A DNA stretch of 5,823 bases from an uncultured Alphaproteobacteria bacterium (GTDB lineage: Bacteria; Pseudomonadota; Alphaproteobacteria; Puniceispirillales; UBA1172), in NCBI GenBank assembly GCA_913056245.1, contig CAJXME010000086.1, positions 1 to 5,823 of the forward strand, given 5' to 3'. Made by a program: the position numbers and the translations under genes. The notes beneath the pieces are model-generated. The model saw only the letters and a list, made by a program, of their open reading frames with translations. It was not told where the DNA came from and did not search any database. This document shows positions 1 through 5,181 of this stretch, one piece after another. Every line of letters begins with the position of its first letter. Positions within the stretch are counted from its first letter, which is position 1.

Positions 1-240
1 GATGGCGTCCTTGATGACTCGGACGACCTGCCTCTAGATCCTAGCGAGACAACCGACACGGACGGAGACGGAGTAGGCGACAACGCTGACAATGATGACG
101 ACGGCGACGGCGTTTCAGACGATGAAGATGCGTTTCCTCTGGACCCAGCTGAGTCCACTGATACCGATGGCGACGGCGTAGGTAACAACGCAGATACTGA
201 CGACGACGGGGACGGTATTCCTGACGATCAGGATTTTGAC
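1..240 (+). repeat. Tandem TSP3-type calcium-binding repeats, 105-base period
   Basis: Read in frame 1, this stretch encodes Asp-rich calcium-loop repeats of the thrombospondin type 3 kind. One complete 35-residue unit (codons 18-52) starts TDTDGDGVGDNAD and ends EDAFPLDPAES. It is preceded by the tail of another unit (DDSDDLPLDPSET) and followed by a third that breaks off after DDDGDGIPDDQDF. Such repeats are typical of large secreted or surface proteins of marine bacteria, not of transcription factors. Codon choice (GTA, CTA, GGA, ACA) also differs from the sigma-54 part. The right edge is not sharp: the switch lies somewhere in about 232-258. Confidence 0.85.
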
Positions 241-1374
241 ACCGATGGCGATGACATCATGGCGCGATTGGTCAATCCTGAACCTGGCCTCCATGCCATG
301 ATTTTGCGTCAAATCGATTTGGCGATTGCGCCGGGGGATCGCGCGCTGGCCTATATGCTGACCGATCTTCTGTCGCCAACGGGCTGGTTGGATCAGCCGC
401 TTGCCGCGATTGCCGCCAATGCCAATGTTGCGGAAGATCGCCTTGAAACGGTGTTGTTTGCGCTTCAGTCGCTTGAGCCGGTCGGCATTTTCGCCCGTAA
501 CCTTGCGGAATGCCTCGCCTTGCAAGCCAAAGATCGCGGTGAATATGACGCCGTGATGGCCGTGGTTCTCGACCATATCGATATGCTGGGCAAGGGTGAG
601 ATTGCCCCTTTGGCGCGGCTAGCGGGATGCGGCCAAGATGACATTCTCGATGCGCTCAAGCGTATTCGCGGCTATAACCCCAAGCCGGGCGAGTCCTACA
701 GCAATGATTTGCCGCCTTTGGGTGAGCCCGATGTGCTGGTGCGCCAGACCAAGGAAGGTTGGGCGGTTGACCTCAATAAATCGACCTTACCGACGATCCA
801 TATCAACGAAGATTACGCCACCGATGTGGAAGGCCGCCTCGAACGCCAACAAGGCCAAGCCAATAACGAGTTTATCAGCAACGCCATTGGTTCAGCACGG
901 TGGCTGAAACGCGCGCTTGAACAGCGCAACACCACCACCATGAAAATTTGCGCTGAAATCATCCGCATCCAACAAGATTTTCTGAAAGATGGGATGGATG
1001 CCTTAAAGCCCATGTCGCTGAAAACCATCGCCGAAGCCATCGGCATGCATGAAAGCACGGTCAGCCGCGTGACCAATGGCACGGTGATCAACACCCCCCG
1101 CGGCACGTTTTCATTGAAATCGTTCTTTAGCGTATCCATCGCCACGGAAGACGGTGAAGATGGCATGGCCGCATCCGCCGTCCGCAACAAAATCAAAACT
1201 TTAATCGATGGCGAAAGCCCAACCAAACCGTTGAGCGATAACGACATCGCCGCCGCCATCAGCGATCAGGGGATTACCTTGGCGCGGCGCACCGTGGCGA
1301 AATATCGGGAAATGATGCGCATTCCTTCATCATCGGAACGCCGCCGCTTGTCGCGCATGAAAATGATTGGTTAG
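1..1374 (+). CDS. rpoN: RNA polymerase sigma-54 factor, 5'-partial, fused in frame to TSP3 repeats
   Basis: Sigma-54 directs RNA polymerase to -24/-12 promoters and needs AAA+ activators to open them. The frame is open from base 1 to TAG at 1372-1374 (457 codons). From about codon 87 (ATG at 259) it is clearly sigma-54. The core-binding region contains PVGIFARNLAECL and YNPKPGE. The helix-turn-helix reads LKTIAEAIGMHESTVSRVTNG (codons 341-361, one residue differing from many homologues), followed by TPRGTFSLKSFF. The RpoN box ARRTVAKYRE (codons 428-437) binds the -24 element. Codons 1-85 are instead Asp/Gly-rich TSP3 repeats, where region II and the Gln-rich region I of a normal ~480-520-residue sigma-54 would be expected. 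Region I is not visible, and the true start lies outside the window or is lost. ATG 259 has no convincing ribosome site and is probably not a natural start. The sigma-54 identity is very secure; the joined architecture is doubtful. Confidence 0.93.
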   Translation, partial: DGVLDDSDDLPLDPSETTDTDGDGVGDNADNDDDGDGVSDDEDAFPLDPAESTDTDGDGVGNNADTDDDGDGIPDDQDFDTDGDDIMARLVNPEPGLHAMILRQIDLAIAPGDRALAYMLTDLLSPTGWLDQPLAAIAANANVAEDRLETVLFALQSLEPVGIFARNLAECLALQAKDRGEYDAVMAVVLDHIDMLGKGEIAPLARLAGCGQDDILDALKRIRGYNPKPGESYSNDLPPLGEPDVLVRQTKEGWAVDLNKSTLPTIHINEDYATDVEGRLERQQGQANNEFISNAIGSARWLKRALEQRNTTTMKICAEIIRIQQDFLKDGMDALKPMSLKTIAEAIGMHESTVSRVTNGTVINTPRGTFSLKSFFSVSIATEDGEDGMAASAVRNKIKTLIDGESPTKPLSDNDIAAAISDQGITLARRTVAKYREMMRIPSSSERRRLSRMKMIG

Positions 1375-1391
1375 GATTAGAAGGATCAACC

Positions 1392-1595
1392 CTATCGATT
1401 GCGTCCGGCTCGCTTCTGACGCTGGGCAATGAAGGCTTCGCTGGTCAGGCCAAAGCCTTGCATATAATAGGCAAGCGGCACGGTTTCCGTTGATTCAACC
1501 TTGTCCTGATCATCATAATGCACAAAATTGACCGCCATATCGCTGGCTTTGGCTTCATCATTATTGACGAGGTCTCTCATATTGTGATCATTCAT
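1392..1595 (-). CDS. Hypothetical 67-residue protein
   Basis: I do not recognise this small protein. It is acidic in its first half, has a central stretch AVNFVHYDD and TVPLAYYMQGFGLTSEAF, and ends in a basic tail (QRQKRAGRNR). No signal peptide or membrane segment is visible, so it is probably cytoplasmic. The start is well supported: GAGGAG (plus-strand 1602-1607) lies 6 bases upstream of the ATG. It is the last gene of the minus-strand run, 67 bases after the second CNBD-like gene, and its stop lies only 17 bases from the stop of the convergent rpoN. No hairpin terminator is seen between the two. It may be cotranscribed with the channel genes or have its own promoter. Confidence 0.7.
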   Translation of the reverse strand: MNDHNMRDLVNNDEAKASDMAVNFVHYDDQDKVESTETVPLAYYMQGFGLTSEAFIAQRQKRAGRNR

Positions 1596-1662
1596 GGCTT
1601 GCTCCTCTTCAGGTCAGACAAGCCCAATTTGCAGAATTCATGCCAATCTTTTGATCAACGCC

Positions 1663-1989
1663 TCAAATGGCCAGTTTCGCCATGACATTCATGAAATCTT
1701 GATGCGCGGCGGGCATTTTATCGATTTGCTCAAACAACAGTTTTCCGGGAAAGACGCGTATCGCCGTTGCGCCGGACACCACCGCCGTATGCGGCCAAAG
1801 CGCCCCCGCCAAGACTTCCGGCAAGCCAAAAACCTGATCGGCTTCATAGGATCGCAGCACCGCCTGCCCCGACCGATCGAGCAACAACACCTTGCCGCGC
1901 TCGATCAAATAAAAATGCTCGGCGGCGGTGCCTTGGCGGAACAGCACTTCACCATCAATCATCAAGATGGACGGAAAGCCCTTGCTCAT
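1663..1989 (-). CDS. Stand-alone cyclic-nucleotide-binding-like domain protein (second of pair)
   Basis: This 108-residue protein is a single beta-roll of the cNMP-binding (Crp/CNBD) fold. GEVLFRQGTAAEHFYLIERGKVLLL (split here as GEVLFRQG at 13-20 and FYLIERGKV at 26-34) is the usual opening of this fold. DQVFGLPEVLAG (51-62) sits at the phosphate-binding cassette. The cassette keeps a Glu (E58), but the expected Arg-Ala region reads WPHTAVV, so the cyclic-phosphate-binding Arg appears absent. There is no DNA-binding helix-turn-helix, unlike ~230-residue Crp/Fnr regulators, so it is not a Crp-type transcription factor. Its ATG overlaps the stop of the preceding gene as ATGA, with GGTGG-rich sequence upstream, implying translational coupling. 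It could be a subunit or modulator of the neighbouring potassium channel; that is inference. Confidence 0.85.
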   Translation of the reverse strand: MSKGFPSILMIDGEVLFRQGTAAEHFYLIERGKVLLLDRSGQAVLRSYEADQVFGLPEVLAGALWPHTAVVSGATAIRVFPGKLLFEQIDKMPAAHQDFMNVMAKLAI

Positions 1990-2366
1990 GCCGCCACCGT
2001 ATCGAGCGCCAATTTCCGCTTCACCGCATCAACCGCGAGCGAACAAGCAAAAACCCAACTGGTTTGATCTTCGTCTTGCCAGCATTGCTCCACCAAACCG
2101 CGCGGCAGGATCAAGACTTCCGCTTGCGTGGTCGCGATGACATCCGCGTCATAAGCGTCAAGCGCGAGAAAAGACACAAAACTGAGGAAATCGCCCGATT
2201 GCAATTCGCCTTCTGAAACCAAAGGGTTTTGAGCGCGCGCCCGACCCCTGATCAGGAAATAAGCCCGATCCGTGGCCGCGCCTGCGGCAATAATCTGTTT
2301 TCCTTTATCGATGATCTGACGCGGATAGGCCATCCCTTCAGCATCGACACGCAGCGGCGTTTTCAT
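1986..2366 (-). CDS. Stand-alone cyclic-nucleotide-binding-like domain protein (first of pair)
   Basis: This 126-residue protein resembles a CNBD beta-roll. GKQIIAAGAATDRAYFLIRG (22-41) matches the first strands of the fold, LQSGDFLSFVSFLAL (55-69) sits where the phosphate cassette should be, and ADVIATTQAEVLILPRGLVEQ (74-94, one continuous region) matches the closing strands. The cassette lacks both the usual Glu and Arg, so cAMP or cGMP binding is unlikely or unusual. No helix-turn-helix is present. The frame is open further upstream, into the channel gene, but ATG 2366 is preferred. It has GAGAGG 8 bases upstream, avoids overlapping the channel, and gives a protein that starts close to the domain. 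It lies 73 bases after the channel stop and overlaps the next CNBD-like gene by 4 bases. Confidence 0.82.
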   Translation of the reverse strand: MKTPLRVDAEGMAYPRQIIDKGKQIIAAGAATDRAYFLIRGRARAQNPLVSEGELQSGDFLSFVSFLALDAYDADVIATTQAEVLILPRGLVEQCWQDEDQTSWVFACSLAVDAVKRKLALDTVAA

Positions 2367-2374
2367 AGCGCTTA

Positions 2375-2380
2375 CCTCTC
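2375..2380 (-). promoter_or_regulatory. Ribosome binding site deciding the start of the first CNBD-like gene
   Basis: GAGAGG on the minus strand, 8 bases before the ATG at 2366. It supports a 126-residue product over the longer open frame (181 codons) that would begin inside the channel gene. Confidence 0.65.
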
Positions 2381-2439
2381 TCATACCAAAACGACATGAG
2401 GCGCCAAATGTTAGGCTAAAAGAGTGCGCAAAGGCGATT

Positions 2440-3351
2440 TCAGAGAATGGTGTGATCTTTTTCTTTGAGGATCGTGATGAGGGCATTGACGTGTTCTTGC
2501 GAGAGATGAAACTCACGCCGCATTTGTTCAATCTTCATCAATTCTTCTTCGGTCAATAATCCATCGCTCAAGGCATGGGCAATTTCAGCCTCAATGATCA
2601 TCTTGCGTTGCGCGATTTGATTGGAAAAGGCCGAGGCGACAATACCCGTCAGCATCGCCACCACACATACCCCCATCAAGGCGGTGATCGCCCCTACGAT
2701 GCGGCCGATGGCGGTGACCGGCGATACATCCCCATACCCGACGGTGGTCAAGGTGATCAGCGACCACCACATGGTTTCAGGGATCGATGAAAACTTTTCG
2801 GGCTGGGCTTCGTTTTCCACCAGATACATCACCGCGCTCGACATGAACAACGCGATCAGCAGGAGATACAATGCCGCGCCAAAAGAACTCATTTCCGAAC
2901 GGATCGCCGACAGCAAATCTTCCAAAGCCGAGGAGTAATGCGAAATCTTGAACAGTCGGATGAGCCGCATGGCGCGCAACCACCGGAGGTCTGTTTCGCC
3001 GATGAACAACGGCAAAAGGCTTGGCAAAATCGCCAATAGATCGATCAGTCCCGTGAAACTGAAAATATATTCAAGGCGTCGGCCCAGCGCGGAAGAATAT
3101 TTGCTCGCTTCATTGGCTTTGCTCGCCCAAATGCGGAGCAGATATTCAATCCCGAAAACCGTCACCGACAGCATCTCAAACAGCCAAAATTCGGTTTCGT
3201 AACGCTGGCTTAAACGTTCAATCGATTCCAGCGAAATGGCAAAGATGTTTAAGATGATCAGCAAGCCCAGCAGGCGATCAACCATCATGCTGACGCGGTC
3301 GTCTTTACTTCCGCGCTCAAGAATTTGTAACATTCTTTGCTGAGTGATCAT
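2440..3351 (-). CDS. Voltage-gated potassium channel, six-TM family, no C-terminal CNBD
   Basis: This 303-residue protein has the plan of a six-TM tetrameric K+ channel of the inner membrane. S1 is around 26-43, S2 55-75 and S3 95-118. The S4 voltage sensor LRWLRAMRLIRLFK places R123, R126, R129, R132 and K135 at every third residue. S5 is about 156-178, the pore helix (MWWSLITLTT) 194-203, the selectivity filter TVGYGD 203-208, and S6 about 217-243. After S6 comes a cytoplasmic helical tail (about 246-300, charged, with GLLTEEELMKIEQM). It is too short and has the wrong pattern for a cyclic-nucleotide-binding domain. The start is uncertain: ATG 3351 has a poor ribosome site, and Met7 (ATG 3333) is an alternative. 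It is followed at 73 bases by two genes for separate CNBD-like proteins, suggesting one operon and possibly one complex. Confidence 0.94.
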   Translation of the reverse strand: MITQQRMLQILERGSKDDRVSMMVDRLLGLLIILNIFAISLESIERLSQRYETEFWLFEMLSVTVFGIEYLLRIWASKANEASKYSSALGRRLEYIFSFTGLIDLLAILPSLLPLFIGETDLRWLRAMRLIRLFKISHYSSALEDLLSAIRSEMSSFGAALYLLLIALFMSSAVMYLVENEAQPEKFSSIPETMWWSLITLTTVGYGDVSPVTAIGRIVGAITALMGVCVVAMLTGIVASAFSNQIAQRKMIIEAEIAHALSDGLLTEEELMKIEQMRREFHLSQEHVNALITILKEKDHTIL

Positions 3352-3389
3352 GAGCAGACAGGCTTAAGTTCAGATTAATTCTTCCTAAT

Positions 3390-3419
3390 AATATAGCATG
3401 GAAAGAATGAAACCAGCAA
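3390..3419 (-). promoter_or_regulatory. Possible sigma-70 type promoter for the channel operon
   Basis: On the minus strand, TTGCTG (plus 3414-3419) is separated by 18 bases from TATATT (plus 3390-3395), about 40 bases before the channel start codon. The -10 matches TATAAT at 5 of 6 positions; the -35 matches only 3 of 6. The 89-base gap is AT-rich compared with its surroundings, which favours a promoter, but the call is weak. Confidence 0.3.
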
Positions 3420-3440
3420 TCGCCACAATACGGCCGCCGG

Positions 3441-3737
3441 TTAATCGAGTTTGAAACTTTCCGCCAATTCCATGTTTTCAACACAGCGATTGGCGAATTC
3501 CATCACATAAGCCCGGCCATAGAGTTGCGTCATCCGCATGATGCCAAACCGTGCCGCCGCCAAAGCCACTGCGTTCGGATCACGCCGCAAGCCTGCCACC
3601 ATATGCAACAATTCTTCGATGTTATCGCGGATGCTTTCCAGCCGCTTGATCTCTTCAGGCGAAAGCGACGTGTTGTCGTCATCCATGATCTTGGCGATTT
3701 CCGGGCATCGTTTATGCAAATAAATCACCTCGCCCAT
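3441..3737 (-). CDS. Hypothetical 98-residue cytoplasmic protein
   Basis: I do not recognise a named family. The product begins MGEVIYLHKR, then has a charged helical part with SLSPEEIKRLESIRDNIEELL (24-44, one helix-forming segment) and a hydrophobic C-terminal part (AVALAAARFGIMRMTQLYG, 56-74). Three cysteines are present (C11, C85 and none paired in a CxxC), so a metal site is not suggested. No signal peptide is seen. The frame stays open upstream to ATG 3857 (138 residues). The start at 3737 is preferred because AAAGGG lies 8 bases before it and the upstream extension is basic and low in character. The gene is divergent from the lytic transglycosylase and lies 89 bases upstream of the channel, so it could lead the same minus-strand run. 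Confidence 0.72.
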   Translation of the reverse strand: MGEVIYLHKRCPEIAKIMDDDNTSLSPEEIKRLESIRDNIEELLHMVAGLRRDPNAVALAAARFGIMRMTQLYGRAYVMEFANRCVENMELAESFKLD

Positions 3738-3745
3738 GGATATAG

Positions 3746-3751
3746 CCCTTT
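3746..3751 (-). promoter_or_regulatory. Ribosome binding site deciding the start of the 98-residue protein
   Basis: AAAGGG on the minus strand, 8 bases before the ATG at 3737. No comparable site precedes the upstream in-frame ATGs at 3857 or near 3791. Confidence 0.5.
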
Positions 3752-3851
3752 CTCTCTCGACCTTTGATTCAACGACACAATCCCCCCTCATGTTAGGCGG
3801 TGTTTTGATTTTATCGGGCGAAACCTTGGGAATTTTTTTTCTGCCATGGAC

Positions 3852-3867
3852 TGGCACAGGGATTGCA
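3852..3867 (+). promoter_or_regulatory. Candidate sigma-54 (-24/-12) promoter of the lytic transglycosylase
   Basis: TGGCACAGGGATTGCA matches the sigma-54 consensus TGGCAC-N5-TTGCW at every defined base; only the G that often follows TGGCAC is replaced by A. The invariant GG (3853-3854) and GC (3865-3866) are correctly spaced. Counting C3866 as -12 places +1 at about 3878, which is the A of the preferred start codon, so the transcript would be leaderless or nearly so. AAATCAA on the minus strand within about 3805-3813 (about -70) resembles half of an IHF site, where IHF often acts at such promoters. The sequence match is strong; function is inference. Confidence 0.5.
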
Positions 3868-3877
3868 GGTTCCGCCC

Positions 3878-4759
3878 ATGATGTTTCAACGCCCCATCAC
3901 CCTTTTGTTTAGCCTTGGCTTTGTTTTGCTCCTGCCATGGGTCAGCCATGGCGCGACGGTTATCCCCCGCCATCAAGAGCCGAATTACCAAAGCATTTGC
4001 GAAGCGCATGCTCGCAATTTAGAAAATTTATTCGATCTGCCGAAAGGATTGCTCACCGCCATTAACCGCGTTGAAACAGGGCGCCCCAACGGAAAAGGCC
4101 TTCGCCTCGGTTGGCCTTGGGCGATCAATGACAATGGCAAAGGGCTGTTCTTTGACAATAAGAACGATATGCTGGCCTATGCACGGGCGCAGATCGATCA
4201 AGGCAATGACCGCATGGATATTGGCTGCATGCAGATCAATGTTTATTGGCATCGCGATCAGTTCACCGATCTTGATGATATGGCCGATCCTTCGAGCAAT
4301 ATTGCCTATGCGGCGGCTTTTCTTTCAGATTTGCGCGATCAGCATGGCAGCATTGATGACGCCATCCGCCATTATCATAACGCCGATTACAAGCAGAGCA
4401 CACCCTACCTTGCCCGCGTCTATGAGGCTTGGGAGCAAGTCGTGACCGACAGCGATCTGGTTGTGGCCAGCGCGCCTATTTCGATTGAGCATTTGCCCAA
4501 CACGGCGAGTTTCCGCAATAGTGACCCGCAACCTGTCAAACCGAAGCCAAGCGTGGCGCCGATAAAAGTCAGCCTCGTGAAAAAACCCATTATCACGTCT
4601 CAACCTGAGACCAACACGGTCGCCGCGCCCTCTCCTGTCTTGCCCTCTCCTGTAATGGTTGAAAGCGATCCCTTAAGCGCCCTTAAAGCCCGCCAGCCGC
4701 ATCTCCGCGGCAAATGGGATCAGGTGAAAAAATTTCGCCGTTTGCTCAACCCCAATTAA
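3878..4759 (+). CDS. Secreted lytic transglycosylase (SLT domain)
   Basis: A periplasmic enzyme expected to cleave the MurNAc-GlcNAc bond of peptidoglycan. The 293-residue product starts with a Sec signal peptide: hydrophobic core ITLLFSLGFVLLLPW (about 7-21), cleavage near SHG-A (about 24-26). The SLT domain follows. GLLTAINRVETG carries the predicted catalytic Glu (E66). GCMQIN (116-121) matches the GLMQI motif, SSNIAYAAAFL (139-149) is the conserved Asn helix, and AIRHYHNAD (162-170) corresponds to the usual AAYNAG motif. Beyond about residue 190 comes a Pro/Ser/Val-rich linker and a basic end (KKFRRLLNPN). There is no flagellar or secretion gene nearby to assign a specific role. ATG 3878 or the next ATG at 3881 fits the signal peptide; an upstream in-frame TTG at 3863 is less likely. 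GCAGGT lies 7 bases upstream. The possible sigma-54 element covers the same place. Confidence 0.92.
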   Translation: MMFQRPITLLFSLGFVLLLPWVSHGATVIPRHQEPNYQSICEAHARNLENLFDLPKGLLTAINRVETGRPNGKGLRLGWPWAINDNGKGLFFDNKNDMLAYARAQIDQGNDRMDIGCMQINVYWHRDQFTDLDDMADPSSNIAYAAAFLSDLRDQHGSIDDAIRHYHNADYKQSTPYLARVYEAWEQVVTDSDLVVASAPISIEHLPNTASFRNSDPQPVKPKPSVAPIKVSLVKKPIITSQPETNTVAAPSPVLPSPVMVESDPLSALKARQPHLRGKWDQVKKFRRLLNPN

Positions 4760-4783
4760 GGCTCAATCTATTGAGATAAAAAA

Positions 4784-4805
4784 AGAGCCAGGAAAACCTG
4801 GCTCT
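4784..4805 (-). terminator. Hairpin terminator, U-tract on the minus strand
   Basis: A perfect 9-bp stem (AGAGCCAGG / CCTGGCTCT) closes a 4-base loop. On the plus strand it is preceded by an A-run (4778-4784) and followed by AATAAGGG. Read on the minus strand the stem is therefore followed by seven U residues, making a good intrinsic terminator in that direction. In the plus direction, after the transglycosylase stop at 4759, it has no proper U-tract and would be weak. It may end a long lipoprotein transcript coming from 5182 or a minus-strand small RNA. Confidence 0.75.
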
Positions 4806-4824
4806 AATAAGGGAGAGAAATCAC

Positions 4825-4854
4825 ATGCGTAATCATAAGAACGACCGCTGGTGA
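4825..4854 (+). CDS. Possible 9-codon mini-ORF or leader peptide
   Basis: ATG at 4825 opens MRNHKNDRW followed by TGA. What makes it notable is GGGAGAG (4811-4817) with an ideal 7-base spacer, a better ribosome site than several real genes in the window have. The hairpin at 4784-4805 lies just upstream. No amino-acid bias typical of an attenuator is clear. It could be a regulatory leader, a tiny protein or chance. Confidence 0.25.
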   Translation: MRNHKNDRW

Positions 4855-4964
4855 AAAATGTTAGCGCGGATAAAATCAACCGCCTGTTCACCCAATCTCA
4901 TCCCTGAAAACCCTTAATCCACTGAGCGGTTAAACACTTCCAAAAATCGGTCGTTTAGACAGAT
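4855..4964. other. Intergenic stretch, no gene recognised
   Basis: Between the mini-ORF and the 68-codon ORF I see no coding frame, tRNA or clear promoter. A 6-base inverted pair AACCGC (4878-4883) and GCGGTT (4926-4931) is 42 bases apart, which could close a structured RNA but could equally be chance. Confidence 0.4.
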
Positions 4965-5171
4965 ATGGAAATGTCACCGATTTCACATAACCAGTCTGGA
5001 CTACGCCGCGACCCAAGACGCGGGGATCAGGTAATTGATGATGACAACGATCAAGACGATGCCCCGTCTGATCTTTACGAAGTGCTGGGCTATCGCAAAC
5101 CTGTTTTCCCCAGCATCTCAACCCAGCAATGGCTGGACAAACGCATGGTGATTGAGCGTGTTTTTGCGTAA
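4965..5171 (+). CDS. Hypothetical 68-residue protein, weakly supported
   Basis: No family is recognised. The product is charged and probably disordered in the first half (RRDPRRGDQ, then the acidic run IDDDNDQDD), and then more protein-like (SDLYEVLGYRKPVFPSIS, ending QQWLDKRMVIERVFA). The frame is closed just upstream by TAG at 4956-4958, so the start is ATG 4965 or 4971. Neither has a clear ribosome site. The stop lies 10 bases from the convergent lipoprotein stop, a compact arrangement that favours a real gene. The opposite strand also has a 63-codon frame, which reads less like a protein. Confidence 0.45.
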   Translation: MEMSPISHNQSGLRRDPRRGDQVIDDDNDQDDAPSDLYEVLGYRKPVFPSISTQQWLDKRMVIERVFA

Positions 5172-5181
5172 CCTGCGCTGA

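Noticed and set aside
1..250. Regularly spaced repeats as a CRISPR array or DNA-level satellite
   Set aside because: The 105-base period is coding: it translates into TSP3 calcium loops with synonymous variation, and there are no constant repeats with unique spacers.
115..576. Minus-strand 153-codon open frame opposite the TSP3/sigma-54 join
   Set aside because: It lies antisense to the clear sigma-54 frame, has an unlikely composition, and is expected from the skewed codons of the true frame.
1594..2216. Plus-strand open frames across the two CNBD-like genes
   Set aside because: They are Arg/Pro/His-rich shadows of the minus-strand CNBD-like genes with no recognisable motif.
1663..2366. 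The two CNBD-like genes as one Crp/Fnr regulator broken by a frameshift
   Set aside because: Each has its own complete beta-roll and start, neither contains a helix-turn-helix, and the ATGA overlap is a normal coupling arrangement.
2367..2531. Longer N-terminus for the first CNBD-like protein, reaching into the channel gene
   Set aside because: The extra 55 residues overlap the channel's coding region in another frame, and there is no ribosome site there, whereas ATG 2366 has GAGAGG.
3738..3857. 40-residue N-terminal extension of the 98-residue protein
   Set aside because: It has no ribosome site, its composition is Lys/Arg/Pro rich and unlike the rest, and it would overlap the transglycosylase promoter region. 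It is not fully excluded.
4071..4445. Second plus-strand frame of 124 codons inside the transglycosylase
   Set aside because: It is wholly contained in the well-supported SLT-domain frame and its sequence has no domain character.
4930..5121. Minus-strand 63-codon frame opposite the 68-codon ORF
   Set aside because: It is rich in Cys/His/Arg with no ribosome site, and the plus-strand frame reads more like a protein.
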